DNA of 64,000 bases from Bryopsis sp. KO-2023 (GCA_030272585.1 BSYQ01000001.1:9811001-9875000); one strand, 5' to 3'. Shown: positions 38,139 through 50,754, numbered from the stretch's first letter. The notes: generated by a model from the sequence alone, not told the origin. A program made the numbers and translations.

Positions 38139-38364
38139 TTCGATTGCGCGCGCCAGAGGGCAAAAAGCCCGCAACAAAACCAAGGAAAAGCACATCTTCC
38201 CACAATCGCAGGCAGTTTTTCTCGCTGCGATGCTTACCGTACATGCCGTACCGATTTGTACAGGACTCAATCTTAGAAAAAGCATCACGTCATCGCCCCC
38301 TCTTTGCTTTCCTTTGTTCCCTAGCTACTGGTCGCTTTTTTTTTCCAAGCGAAACGCCGGAACG
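38139..38364. promoter_or_regulatory. presumed divergent promoter between cyclin and EMG1
   Basis: 226 bp between opposite start codons. No individual element recognised apart from a T-run just before EMG1. Confidence 0.5.
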
Positions 38365-39060
38365 ATGAGAGGAGTGGGGGGGTTAAAACCACCTTCCCAA
38401 GAGGAGGAGGACGCTAAGGTGAAGAGCGCAAAGCATCACGTGATTTTCGTTCTGGAGGCGGCGTGTCTGGAGGTGGGAAAAATCGGATTCAAGCACTACC
38501 TGTTAAACAGCGACGACCACAAGACGCACCTCGCGAGCAAGCAGAAAAACATCGAAGACTTTCGGCCGGACATCTGCCACCAGTCCTTGTTGGCGATACT
38601 GGACTCCCCCCTGTGCAAGGCCGGAAAAGTGAAAACTATTTTCGTCCACACCACCGCGAACGTGCTGATAAAAATCGACGCTCAGACGAAGCTGCCCAGA
38701 ACCTTCAGGCGGTTTTCTGGCTTGCTGGTGCAATTGCTGCACAAATTCTCGATAAGATCGACAAATGGACCGGGGAAATTGCTGCAGTGTGTGAGGGGAC
38801 CGGTGACTGATCACTTCCCAGCAGAGGCACAGGTGATTGGCTTGTCCAGGGCTGCTGATCATGAATTGAAATGCCATGAACTGGCGGAGGAGCTGGAGGA
38901 CGATCGGCCAATCGTGTTTGTGGTGGGGGCGCTAGCACATGGCCACGTGAAGGTGGATTATTTAGACAAAGAAGTGTGCGTTTCGGAATTTCCGTTGAGT
39001 GCAGCTTGTTGCCTTTCGAAGCTGTCGAGTGCACTCGAGCAGAAATGGGAAATTGCTTAG
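38365..39060 (+). CDS. EMG1: EMG1/NEP1, 18S rRNA pseudouridine N1-methyltransferase
   Basis: SPOUT-class methyltransferase required in the nucleolus for small-subunit ribosome assembly. Single exon, 231 residues, from ATG 38365. Family motifs run in order: HVIFVLEAACLEVGKIG, YLLNSDDH, RPDICHQSLLAILDSPLCKAG, VFVHTTANVLIKID-like (IFVHTTANVLIKID), RTFRRFSGLLVQLLHKFSI, KLLQCVRGPVTDHFP, then the SAM-binding knot IVFVVGALAHGHV and SEFPLSAACCLSKL. Length and order match the eukaryotic family, with a normal N-terminus (RGVGGLKPPSQEEED). Nothing is missing. Confidence 0.95.
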   Translation: MRGVGGLKPPSQEEEDAKVKSAKHHVIFVLEAACLEVGKIGFKHYLLNSDDHKTHLASKQKNIEDFRPDICHQSLLAILDSPLCKAGKVKTIFVHTTANVLIKIDAQTKLPRTFRRFSGLLVQLLHKFSIRSTNGPGKLLQCVRGPVTDHFPAEAQVIGLSRAADHELKCHELAEELEDDRPIVFVVGALAHGHVKVDYLDKEVCVSEFPLSAACCLSKLSSALEQKWEIA

Positions 39061-39502
39061 AGAAGGGGAGATGGAGGAGGGGGGGTGGATGGTAGGATGG
39101 CAAGTTTTGATCTGGATATTGGGAGAAAGCCAGAACTTTGTGTTGGTTTGGGGGCCCAGTCTGGAATCTTGTTTTAGATTCATTGTAATGCTTAGAATGA
39201 TGTTCCTTTACAAAATCTGATATCTAAGATTGAATCTCGATGATGCTGGGTAATGCATCTGAACCAACACCCAGGAATTATTGCAGTATCGCTTTCCTTT
39301 CTCTCCTGCTCCAGCCCATTCTGTTACCTCTTTTTTCGTGAGGTCCTCCACAAAGAAAAGCTTGGACTACCATTTAGGCCATTTTGAAGATTTGCATGCA
39401 TGCAAGCTCCCCTGACTGTATGTGAGGAGGAAGGGTTATCTTCCTGCTGGCCTATTTCCTTGTGTGGAAAAAGGCAGAGGTCACAAGTAAAGGGAGCCTC
39501 CC
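39061..39502. other. short intergenic stretch between convergent genes
   Basis: About 440 bp between the EMG1 stop and the MED22 stop. No gene seen. Confidence 0.5.
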
Positions 39503-40012
39503 TCAGTCAGCACTTTCCGGCTTTGGAGTTTGTTGCTGTTTGGGTCTATCGCATTCCAATCCTCGTATGAAGAACTCCTCCCAAACAGCCTCCTGTCTGC
39601 GACAGTCGTCGGGCGCGTCTCGTTTATGCTTGGAGGAGTAGTACTGCTCCTCCAAGCGCATCAACGTTTCCTCGGCCTCCTTACGTATAGACGCTATGCG
39701 ATTTTCCCCAAGCTCAGCCTCCCCCTCCAGCACCCGTTTGACTGTCCTTGAATTATGCGTCAGAGCGGTGACGTCCGAGTGCATCGCGCTCTTCTTCAGT
39801 TCGCTGACGAGGTTCAGGGCGGTTTGAGCGTTGTGCAAGATCTTGGACGCGAAAACCTCAGGCAACTCGCCCGGCACGTGCGTGTTGTTCCCTTTGATCA
39901 CGTCGTCGTCTTCTTCGGGAAGCAAGGAAGAGCGCACCATGTTGCAGAAGTTATCCGTCAAGGACGCGAGCTGCTCGTCCAGTCGCTGATAAAGCGATAC
40001 ATCCACAGACAT
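39503..40012 (-). CDS. MED22: MED22 (SRB6/SURF5), Mediator head subunit
   Basis: Small helical subunit of the Mediator head module, linking activators to RNA polymerase II. Single exon, 169 residues from ATG 40012, chosen because it gives the usual N-terminus (SLYQRLDEQLASLTDNFCNM). It continues with LHNAQTALNLVSELKK, TALTHNSRTVKRVLEGE and RKEAEETLMRLEEQYYSS, matching the MED22 line-up through its acidic helix end. A Lys/Arg-rich tail of about 40 residues follows. The frame is open upstream of the ATG (APQSSG) without another ATG. It shares a 212-bp divergent promoter with the CHERP-like gene. Confidence 0.85.
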   Translation of the reverse strand: MSVDVSLYQRLDEQLASLTDNFCNMVRSSLLPEEDDDVIKGNNTHVPGELPEVFASKILHNAQTALNLVSELKKSAMHSDVTALTHNSRTVKRVLEGEAELGENRIASIRKEAEETLMRLEEQYYSSKHKRDAPDDCRRQEAVWEEFFIRGLECDRPKQQQTPKPESAD

Positions 40013-40224
40013 CCCGCTGCTTTGCGGCGCTGGCACAAACCCACTGTTCTTCCGAGAGTCTTCCGCCAACCAGCAGGCTTTCTTGGCAAAATGACGCACT
40101 CGTGTTTCCTTGACGCTTCCATCTCATCAAAAGCAAACGCTATCATTCTGGTGGAATTCCGCCAAATCGCTTTTTCAAGTGGGGAAAAAGGGTCGAACTG
40201 CATGCCAGTGGTGACGTCGGAAGA
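40013..40224. promoter_or_regulatory. presumed divergent promoter between MED22 and the CHERP-like gene
   Basis: 212 bp between opposite start codons; no individual element recognised. Confidence 0.5.
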
Positions 40225-43200
40225 ATGGATGCATCAAGCGCAGCCCAGCTGTTCGGGCCTTACGACCCCATTCCGGAATTCACTGTCCCACCTCAGGATC
40301 CCGCACTGGTGCAGAGAATTGCCAAGCTTGCCGAGTTCGTGAAGCGAGTCGGGCCTCACTTCGTCACCCTGCTGAAAAACAAACAGAAAGACAACCCTGA
40401 ATACAGTTTTCTCTTCGGTGGGGAAGGAGCTGATTACTACTGGTGGGGAATATTCTTGCAGCATGCATGCCAGGACTTCGCAGGATTTTGAATGAACTAG
40501 AATCCTACTTTTAGACTACACAAGGCACTGGATGAAAGAACCCCCCCCCCCTGATTGACCAAGAAGGAGCATGTTGCAGATGCTTTGAACAAGGCTTCAA
40601 TCATCCACTATCATTGCCGAAATGTTTGTTTTCGACATTTCTTGACTTCATGGATGCACTGAGGTAGATTCGAGATTTGGTATTTCATGGCTTCCCTCAT
40701 TTTTGACAGCAAATTCATGATCACATGCAGGTGGGTGTTATATTGCACCGTCTATGGACACTCCCCGGATCAGCCCCTGGGGGGTTCACATTTTGGATAT
40801 CAAGATACCCAGGGTCAGCCTTCACATCCAGGGCAATTCCAACAACAGCAACAGCAGCCGCCCCAGCCCCAGCCCCAGTCCCAGCAACAGATCCAGCATC
40901 CCCCACCCCACATCCAATCCATCCCCACGCAAAGTCAGACTCAGCCAGTGTACGAAGCGTCAGCAGCACCAGGGCAAAGCCATCAAGATAATGCTTCGAC
41001 TCAAGGGGGTCCAGACTTGAAAGGTCACTTGGCTGAGGGGCTGAATCTGCCGATGGAGGTCGGAGTGGGGTTTGCGCAAGTCCTTGAAGGCCTCAATGGA
41101 TCAAAGGTGATCAACGAAAGGATGCTGATTCATGATTGAAGAGGGGTTTTGGAGAATGTTGCACAATTTTTTCTTGTGTGTGTGTGTGTGTGTTTTTTCC
41201 TAGGACTCTATCAAAGCCAGCCAAAACTGGTTCATGGCTTGCAGTCAGTTTGCTGATGGACTGGCCATGATGATGGCAAGAAGGGTGCAGCAATTGGGCG
41301 ATTTCAACAGCCAGCTCCACATTGTTTACCTGGCCAATGATATCTTGTTCAAGAGGTATGGAGGGCAGCTCCTGTTTTCCCCACACAATGGTCCCCAACA
41401 CAGTAATTACTACAGGCAGCGATTCTGCTGGTGATCCTTCATTTTTTGTTGGCGGCTGTTGGCCTCCACTGCCATCAAAACTGAGCAAAGAAATACAGAA
41501 ATGATGCCACGTCAATTCAACTGAGATTTATCGGGGAGGAAACAAACGAAGAAATGTGACCATGAATGTGAAATTATGCGGATTTATTATTTATTATATT
41601 TATTTATTATTTAATTATTTTCCTCAGCCTGTCCCATCGACAGCCGGGTCAGCTGGATATTGTGGCGAATGCGTTCAAGCCTGTCTTGGGAAGTATGCTT
41701 GCAACTCCCTACATGTATGGAGGCCAATCGACAGAGGCAAGTGATCTGCAAGAAATGCTGGGACAAGCCAGGATAGGTTCACAAAAATGATCAGACAGTT
41801 ACTGCTGCAGGGGTAGCAGAACTATTTTTTCCAGAATTTGGTTAGTTTCTTTGGGTTACCTCAGGCTGTCAGATATTGTATTCGATGGCCTATGAAAGTT
41901 CACTAAGAAGGGAGAATCGTCATTTCAGAAAGAGGCCTGAGTATGTTGCTTCGTAAATCAGGCATCTGGATCCTTTTTCAATTTTCATTTTATTTTTATG
42001 AAGGGAAGAGAGGGTGGTTATTCTGGTGTTTGAATAATCAGAAGTTTAACAACAGAAGGGAAGCAAGCGGCGCTGGGTAGATGTTTCATGTGTTTTGATT
42101 TCTGGTTGGTTATTTGTGTGATATTTGTTGCAGGTGAAACAGAGGTTGATGAAGATTTTATCGTTTTGGGCAGATCGCGGCGTTTTCGATCATCAAGATA
42201 TTGTAGCCTATGAACAAGCGATGATGACAGGGAACACTACTCTGGTCGCTCATGTAAGGCTTTGCCGCATCATCATTCACCCCCCATAACAAGTCGTAAT
42301 TCTTCATGGAGTAAAAAATAAAAATAGAATATACATGCTATGCTGGAGGAATGCATCCTCCACTGACTGTGTCCAACATCACATATCCAACTCTCGCTTC
42401 AATTAGGGTTTCCGATGCCTGTGATTTCGGTCCTGTTTCGATCATCCATGCATGGAAAAACTTTATTTTTGCATCGATTTGTGTTTGCCTGGTCGAGATG
42501 GAAGGTTCACTGCATATATGTTCTTTGTAGTTTTCCCCTAGCCAAGTTTTGCCCCCAGCTTCAGGTGCGATGGGATCGGGCCCTCAAAGCGGGCAACATC
42601 AGCATCAAGAGATGCATCGAATGCCTTCGCAGGAACATCATGGCATGATGCATCCAGATGTTGTCAAAGTCGAGCAGTCAGGTTTGTGATCCTACATGCT
42701 GGCAGTCAGCAGTCTTTTTATCCATAGGCGGTCAAATCCATTGGGAGCGATGATGTATGGAGGATGCACATCATCTGTTGAAAGCGGGGGCACTGTTTGT
42801 TTTTCTGGGTGGTTGGCTCAGATCATCCAGAATCGCATCAGGGGGGTGAAATGAATTCGTGTCGTTTCCAGGTGGGCCAATGCCGTCTGCTCTCCCGTGG
42901 CAAAATCAAGGTCACCAAATGAGGGAAATGAATGTGGCACCCTCCCAAGGTCTGCCATGGCAACAAGGGACAGATCCCTCGTACAGCGGCTTCCATCATC
43001 CACCCATGGACCCCATGCATTGCTGGCCTCCAGGACAAGCACCCGCTCACCAGGTTCATCACTTGTCAAAAAGTTAACACCGAATGCTGGGTTTTTGGTC
43101 AGTGTGTCGAAAAAAAATGGAATGTCGATATGAATTCAAAGAAGAGAAAAACTGATTCTTGTTGTGTTGGATCTAATCCAGCCAGGATGGGTGCACCCCC

Positions 43201-44414
43201 TTACCAATCCCCCACCAAACATGTTCCCACCAGAACAGCCTGCAGCAGACTTCCGTCAACCTCCGGTAATCCACTCTGCATTCGATCCACCCCCCGAAAC
43301 TGCCCAAGATGGCCCGCCTGTGAATCCTATGGCATTTCCCCCGGGTTTGATACCAAAGCTGGTGCGAGATAAGGGCCGACAGTTGATGCCATACTCTCCC
43401 CTCGGCCCATTGGAAATCGATCAAGCAGGTAGTGTTCACTCGAATTCAGTATTGCTAACCAAGTGAGGTTCAATTTCCATCTAAATCACTTCGATGCGAT
43501 GCCCTTCCTGTGCTTGGCCTGTTGGTTTTTTGAAACGGCTTGGATTCTCCACTCTAATGATCTGATGAGTTCCTGGGGAAGTGGAGCGATCCGCCTGGTA
43601 CATATTTCCTGCAAGCCGTTGACATGCATGCTGTTGGGGTGCTGTACAGGACTCCCCCCTCCCCCAGATGGCAAAGATCCCTACTTGCGATCGAGACTGG
43701 AGAAGTTTTATGCCGACTTGGATGAATACCGCCCAGGGGTTGTACGATTGGACATCGAAGGAGAGCGTAGAGGAGAAGGCAGGTCATCGAGATCTGCCAG
43801 GGATGGTGAAGAGGAAGGACGTGGCCGGAGTCGAAGGAAAAAGCGATCCGGGTTCGATATGGTTGCTGACCCCACCACAAGCATGATGCCAGATGGGAGT
43901 TATGCAGGACCCGAGAGTGAGACACGATTAGTTTATTTTATTTTTATTTTTATTTATTTTTTATTAGTTTACACAATTGTATTCTTCGCATGTTGGTGTA
44001 TTGTGCAAGGGATGCACACTGTCATCTCCATGCTGTATTTCCAGAATCGATATTGGTTTCATATCAAAATGAAAGGGTGGTTCTACTGCCAGTGCTCGGG
44101 CAACCTTAGTCCATGGAGTGTGTTCATGGATGAGCAGCAGTTGTTTATAAGTAATGCAATACAGACCATCATGGAAAGCTTAGAAATTGAGTGTTAGTAA
44201 GGGATTTGGATATTAGTCATTGATGTGGTCTGGGGTTTTGTTTTGGTGTGCAGGTGGGAATTCATCGCAGTATGCGGGTCTGGGGACGAATGCCCGCAGG
44301 GAAACCAACGAGGATGATGTTTACCAGAGCTACAGGAAGATGCGGAGCGATGTCTACCATCAATCAATCACCAGAGTGGCTCCTCCACCAAGACCCGAAA
44401 GAGGAAGGGAGTGA
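40225..44414 (+). CDS. CHERP: CHERP-like splicing factor with SURP and CID domains
   Basis: Nuclear U2 snRNP-associated factor. Exons: 40225-40442, 40731-41106, 41204-41355, 41628-41736, 42134-42253, ~42559-42681, 42872-43053, 43182-43428, 43650-43916, 44254-44414. The first exon holds a SURP domain (KLAEFVKRVGPHF, KDNPEYSFLFGGEGADYY). The second encodes a Gln/Pro-rich linker. Exons 3-5 encode a CID, the domain that binds the polymerase II tail (NWFMACSQFADGLA, LHIVYLANDILFKR, MKILSFWADRGVFD). Then comes a Pro/His-rich linker, the CHERP-type FPPGLIPKLV segment, a charged RS-like region and a short tail. The exon at 41628 ends at GAG/GCAAGT, a GC-AG intron by phase. The 42253 to 42559 junction does not agree in phase, so a small exon is missed there. 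Confidence 0.85.
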
Positions 44415-45005
44415 GGGGCCAGTGTGGGGATACGTGTTTAGAGTAGTTCGTTAATGAAATCGGTTTTTTGTGGAGTGTTGGTGTTTTTAGATTTGGTTGG
44501 TGGAGCTGCGATTTGACGGGGGATGGTGACGCCTCTTGTTCGAAGTGCTGATGTGATATGGCGTCGTCGTTGATATGAACATCCTTAGTGTTGTATGCCT
44601 GTGTCGTTTTTTTGTTTCGAAATTCATTGCGTCCGAACCCCCATGAGCAAGTTGCGGGGACGTCTGGACCCCTGGACTCCGATCGCCGCCATTTTCGCCC
44701 GTTTGCCAGAAACGACGTGGATGTGTCACGCCATTGTGCCCGAAGAGAATTTCACCTCGTGTTCTCTCTCCTAGGACCTAATTCTGGCCTCACAGAAGAA
44801 ACACCTTTTGGAAAGCATTGAACCTTAAGAGCTGAAGGCCTCGCCACGCCGTCATTGTATCGTTTTTTACGTTTTTAGCGACAGGCGGTTTGCTACTTTC
44901 GGACTGTTCTCTCGGGATTGAGCTCTGGGGCGACGTCGGCCAGCCCGACGCGAGAGAAGGAGAATAGACCCGGGTGTTCGAAAAAACGAGCGTTCGGCAG
45001 CAAAA
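44415..45005. other. intergenic between two plus-strand genes
   Basis: Contains the 3' flank of the CHERP-like gene and the promoter/leader of the next one. No separate gene seen. Confidence 0.5.
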
Positions 45006-47684
45006 ATGACGCAAGCTAACGGTCGAAGGTGAGGCGATCGGTTGTGGTTAGGGTTAGGTGGAACGAGTATCACCTCACCAAGATTTCATATGTGTTTTTT
45101 TTCGGAAGATCGTCGAGACGGGCAGCTATCTTCCGCCCTTCGGACTGTGCGTGTGCTGTTCACGAACCTTGTCGGCTTCTTCGTAGTTTCCTCTGCCGCG
45201 TGGCGTCTGGGGAGTTCGTGTGTGTTTTTTCGATAAAAATGTCTTCGAACCACCTCAGCACACTGCACCCTGATTGACCCTGTTGCGCTGTAGCATTTCG
45301 CGGTCGCTGTCTATTATTCTGAGCAGATCCCCGAGCGACGAGGCAGTTGTTTCGTTTCAGTCCAGTTAACTTTCCCCCTCCGGAAGTGAGTTTCGTGGTC
45401 TTGGCGACGTCGCTGTACTGCATGGGCGTCACGGATTTTGATCCCCTGACGAATTGGTTGGTGAACGCGAAATCACGCCTTGGTTAGCTCATGATGTAAT
45501 GTATTGACCAACGCTCCGGTGAGCGCTGGACAATTCGAACGAAGGGCAGCCGCTACTCCCCAGCGATTCGCCCCTCTCAATTTTTTCCCCTTGTTCAAAG
45601 AAAATGAGGCAGTCTTTGGATGTAGGACCCATTTTCAAGTTTCTCCCCCTTTCCCTCAATCAAAACAAGCTCCTGATGGTAATCTGCATTTATAAGAAAA
45701 ATTAAAAATAGAAGTTTCTTGATGTCAAGGGGGGGTAATTACACTGTTTGAAAAAACGATGAATGGAAGGCACCTGTGGTCGAACAAGACAGGGTGTTTG
45801 AGAATTCGTTCCGTTTAAAAACCAAGAAAGGTTGTTTGAGATTTTTTTTCCGTTTAAAAACCAACCCACGCCTTCGTGTTTTATATGTGTTTTTTTGTTT
45901 CTGCTTGTTTTCCTTGTTGCAGTGTCACCTTTGCACCTTCTTTCCCAGTCAAGGCCGATAGAGTTGGAACCCTTGTGCCGCCTGAGAGGCAGGGGCCGAA
46001 GAAAACTCCGCCCAAACTACCTGTGCATGATCCTCTTAGATACAATTTCATTCCATCCCGCAGAGGGATCGTGATGCGTGAAGTTAAGGAGATGGTTGTA
46101 GTATTCGCAGAACCGGAGGACTGGGAAACTTACAGACCTACATTGTTCAAGTTGCTGAAACGAGCTGTTTTCAACGAAATCTGCCATATTGAAGGTGAGC
46201 ACGCCTCTTCCAATTTTTTTAAAGTTGAATGTCATGCGTTTGGAGTGTGTTTCGAAAAATTGTTTTGGCGGTTTTAATCAACACAAACAGAATCCAAAAA
46301 AAGGAAGAAAAAGAAAGAAAGAAGATTGAATGATTGAGCATTTCGATATTTTGGTAGAAACCTTCCAAGGTTTTTACTGCTACGTTCACCACCTTTGAAT
46401 GAATGTAATGCGGATGGATTTCACTTGAGGTGGCTGTTCTGATTGTTTCTTTCGTTTTGTTTTTGTGGTTTTCAAGGATTTGACCCTGATGTTTCTCACC
46501 ATGCCAGAGGCTTGGCAGAGGACATCACGCGTATCATGCTCATGGGCGGCACCCCAGAATTTGTAGTCGCTGGCGCCATCAGTGTGCAGAGAGTAGTGTG
46601 GCAATGCCATGATCGAATTGATGAGGGAATCTATTTAGGGGGGGATATATTCAGAGGCATTGACGAGCTGGCAGATGACCTGCTCAGGATCAAAGGGAGG
46701 TTTTGTGGGAAGGAAGACATTATTCAAGGCTCTCCAAGGTCAGCATGTGAATTCCTGATGGTAAATTCCCCCTTCTTTTCTTTTTGGCTGAATTTGTTTT
46801 TTGGAGTGAGGAGTGTGGGGCCTGTTTGGGTGAACCCTCCATGTTGTGAAAAATCAAAAATATGGTCGAAATAATGTTAAAATCTGGGGTGGAAAGCGCC
46901 ATCAGCATCCGAAGTTAGTGCCAGTGGATTGAATGCAGAATGTCTGACGGTGCGTTGCTGTTTCTGGTGCTGCAGACAATCACCCCCTCCGCAAGAAGAG
47001 GGCGAAGAATCAATTTGTACCATATACACGAGAACGAATGAACTTGTGTGCCAGAATGAAGCCAACAGTCGCCGCGGATCAAGCACCAACGAGCACTGCA
47101 CAACCGCCACCGCCACCACGGAATGCGCTTCGCTTGACGACAACCCGGACGTCAATCCAACCAGCGCGCGTATCGTAGAAGCGATCGAAAGAGGGACATC
47201 GGTCAAGGAGGACTGCACCGGGGAGGGCTCACGACAACTCCCGTCCTCAATCCCCTCGCCAGGCGCTCCTGCGTGCCAGAGGTCGTGGGGTCGTCGCAAT
47301 TTTGAAACCGTGATGGGTGGTCAATTGCCAAGTCATCCTGGCTCGCCTCCCCTTCTTCCTTGCCCTTCACAACACGGATTTAATTTCCCTGCTATCACCG
47401 CAATCGGTCCGGCGGTGCCCCCGCCAGTCGGTGGAGAAACCACCGACGAGAATACCTTGGCTAGCAATATTCTGAGGCATGGCGGAGGGTCAGTCATACA
47501 GATGCCCCCGGAATTGGGGACGGGCATCGTAGTTCCCAATGGCAGGTGTGGGAGTTCAGGGCAGATTGCTCCTGTTCAATATTTATACGGGTTGGTTCCA
47601 GTCCAGGGATATGTTTGCCATCCAGGTCAACTGCCAACTGCCATCATTGCTGGTTGGAGGTGGGCACCGCTACGACCAGTGTAA
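45006..47684 (+). CDS. unknown protein, 421 residues, four exons
   Basis: Family not recognised. Exons 45006-45028 (23 nt, MTQANGR), 45923-46194, 46477-46738 and 46976-47684 join with consistent phases. The middle two exons encode a compact region that looks folded: LRYNFIPSRRGIVMREVKE, MVVVFAEPEDWETYRPTLFK, HARGLAEDITRIMLMGGTPE and VAGAISVQRVVWQ, then GIDELADDLLRIKGRF. The last exon is long, Pro/Gly/Thr-rich and probably disordered, ending WRWAPLRPV. The only intron acceptor for the last exon fixes its frame, although another frame there is also open for a while. No targeting signal or membrane helix is seen. Function cannot be inferred from neighbours. Confidence 0.6.
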
Positions 47685-50600
47685 AAATTTCGCACCTCGA
47701 AAAAAAAGAAAGGTTCCAGCCTTTTTTTTTTTTTTCGCAGGATAAAATCATGGACCCACCACGGAGTGTTTTTCTTTATGGTTTTTTTCTTTTCTTCTTT
47801 CTTTTTAAATTCGGTCCGATTTGATGTGCGGTGTGCGGTTGTCTATTTTTCTTTCTGTTTTTTGGTTGGTTGATGGAGGTTGAGAATCGGGGTGGATGGG
47901 TATTTGGGGTGGTGCTGTGTGTGTGTTTGTGTGTTTGTGGGGTTCCTGTGTTTCGTTCAAGGATATGTGGTGTTTTTAATCGGGAAAAGGAGCAGAAACC
48001 TATGCATCCGTGTCGGAGTTTTGACAGCTATAGGTTTTTGTTAATGTAGCTTAATTCGCGGGTGGGGTGGGAAAAAAAAGATGAGTTCGAGTTTCGAGAG
48101 GGAACGCGATGGGGGTTTTCTTGTCGAAAAAAGAATGGAGAGCCTGAAAGGGAAAAAAAATGAAAAAAAAAACTGATTTTCAGCAGAGACAAAAAAAACA
48201 CGGAAGAAACAATGTGGGGCTTGAATGGATGTGTACTGGAGCCAGGGTCAATTTGAACCAAACACCACGATTTATTCTGGAAAGAAACAGGAAAATGTAT
48301 TTCCAACATTTATAACAATGTTGATAGGATGGTGGATTTCGAGAAGGAAAAAAAACCCAAAAAAAACAGAAAGTTAGTGTTGCAGCCAAAAAAAAAAAAA
48401 GATTCAGAAAGAAAGAAGACAAAAAAAAAAAGAGAAACGAGAGCCGATCCAATTTAAAAACAACCGGCTCGAAATCGTGGGTGCCTTTTCTTTTGTGTGT
48501 TAAAAAAAAAAAGAAAAAAACCCGAAGGAAAGGTCCCACGCGAATTTTTCCATTTCTTGCATTTATTCATTCTTGTGAGGAAAACAGTGTGCCTGTTTGA
48601 GTTTTTTTAAAAGCAACGGTGAAAAGGGAGGGGGAAAAGACTTACGGGAAAAAAGAAAAGCAAACAGCAAAGAAAAAGAAAGAGAGAGAAAAGGGGCGGA
48701 TGGGGTATTTGGTTGGAGGAGGATAAAGGAAGCACAGGATCTGTGAACAAGAGTGGGTCGAAATTTTGCCGGAATTTCTTTGTTTCAAAAGGGAGTCATA
48801 GCCTTGTTTTAAGGCTATGAAAAAAAGAAAAAAAAAAGTCAGGGTGTTTCTTTCCCCATTTTTTTCTGTTCGTTTTTTTTCTTTCTTTCTTGTTTTTTTG
48901 GGCACTTTTCCGGCAAGTGCTTGTTTTTTTTTTTTTTAAATGGTTACACATGGTGCGTTTGGAATTTGAAACAGAACCAGGGAAAAAAGTGTGCAGATGC
49001 TTTGCTGTTTGGTTTTTGTTTCGGAAATTGGAAAAGAGAGATGGAGCTTGGGGGGAGGGAGGGGGTGGCAAAGAGGGGTGGGGAAAAAGGGGTATGCTTG
49101 TAAAAAGGTGAGAAAAGAAATCACGATTAAGGGAAGCGAAAACAGAAAAAGAAAAAAAAAAAAAAGTTGGAACAAAAACGAAAGGGCGTGTATTTGTTTG
49201 TTTGCTTGTGTGTGTGCGTGTGTGTCACTCCCCTCTTTCTGTAAAATTTCAGAAAATGAGGCACGGAGTCTGGAAAAGGAGAGAGAGAGGGAATGGGTTT
49301 TCGAAAAAGAAAACAAAAAAAAAAGAAAAAGAAGAGAGGGGAAAAGGGTTGATTGATCGAGAGAAAAAAGAGTGAGAAAAGTGGGGCATGCACACCACCT
49401 TTTTCGTTGACTGCGAAAAACACAAGTGTGATGTTGCAAAAAAGTGTGACATTTCCTTGTCAATGTGATGTGTGCGTGTGTGTGTGTGTCTTATATTATA
49501 TAAAAAAAAGTGTATGCATCCGCTCATATGCAACAAAAAGAAAAAAAAGAGTGATATTTTTTTGCCGTTGTTGAAGTTTTGTTCGGCTAGCGGCTTCCTA
49601 AGGGGTTAACCTGTGTTATGGGATATAAGGGATTTGTAGAGGCAATTTTCCTCGGCATACAGCATAAAGTTTGGCATTTGTTCAATTTTGGAAAGAAGGA
49701 AAGAAGAGTTGGGCCCAACCCAACTGTGGGGGGAAAGAGGGTGTTGTGAAATGTGGAGCAGAGAGTCTTTTTTTGGTCAATGTCGAAAAGGAAAGAAAAA
49801 AGAAAGAAATGGGAGAAAATAAATAAAGGAAACTCAGGGGGTTGTATGTATATGCAAGCTGAGAAATCTGGATGAAAGGCGGAGGAGAGGGCTATGAATT
49901 TGTATGGGTTTTGGAGGGGGATCTTTTCTCACACTCTCTCTCACTCTTTTTTGTTTTTGCCTAGGAGCAGAACAAGGAAGAATGAGAGGAGAAAGAAACA
50001 GAAAAGAAAAAAATATCGGTTGCATATGTATGCATTCGTTTTGGGGTTTTTTTTGCACTGACCTTGAATTTTGTGGATTTTTTGAATGGATGCAGACATA
50101 TATTTTCGTTTTGTGGTGGCGGTTTCTCTTGTCCAGATTGCATTTGGGAAAAAAGGGTGGGGGAAGAAAAAAGAGGAGGAGGATTGGAGAAAGCAGCAGA
50201 AAAAAATGCAAGTTTTTGGATTTATTATTGTCTGACTTGTGGTGGGTTCGTTTTTCGGATGCTCTGGAGGAGGAGCACTGGGTGGTGGGGTTGGAAAGAC
50301 GTTTATAAAAAGACATTTCTGACAGTTTTTCTACACACTAGTCGATGCAATTTATTAGGGGGATGTTGGCGTAGCATTGACGATTTTTTTTTCCCCAAGG
50401 ATCCTGGCAGGGAGTCAAGTTGATGGCAAGAGGATATTTTCATGTACATATATATATTTGTAGGCATGCATTGGTGGGAGTGTTGTAAAAACATATCATC
50501 TCATTCGCTTTGTGTTTCATTGTGCATTATACATACAAATTCAAAGATCACCAGTGTGCTGCTGGAGGGATTGAAAACAGAATGTTCCTGAGTGAGGCTG

Positions 50601-50754
50601 TGGATCAAAATGACATGCGAAATCAAAAATTTCCTTCTGGAAAGCCTCGAACCCAGCCACTCCCAGGATGTTTTTTGTTCAAAAAAGAAGCTTGATTTCC
50701 CCACGTTTTAGCTCAAGAAGGAATCCGTATTCAGATTTTCACAGACTCCTTCTC
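47685..50754. other. 3.1-kb stretch without a recognised gene, purine-rich on the plus strand
   Basis: Follows the plus-strand unknown gene. The plus strand is dominated by A/G with long A-runs, GAAAG words and T-runs, plus a TG-repeat near 49470-49490. Open frames on both strands are low-complexity (K/E/R- or F/S/L-rich). I found no exon with a family pattern and no structured RNA. Confidence 0.55.
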
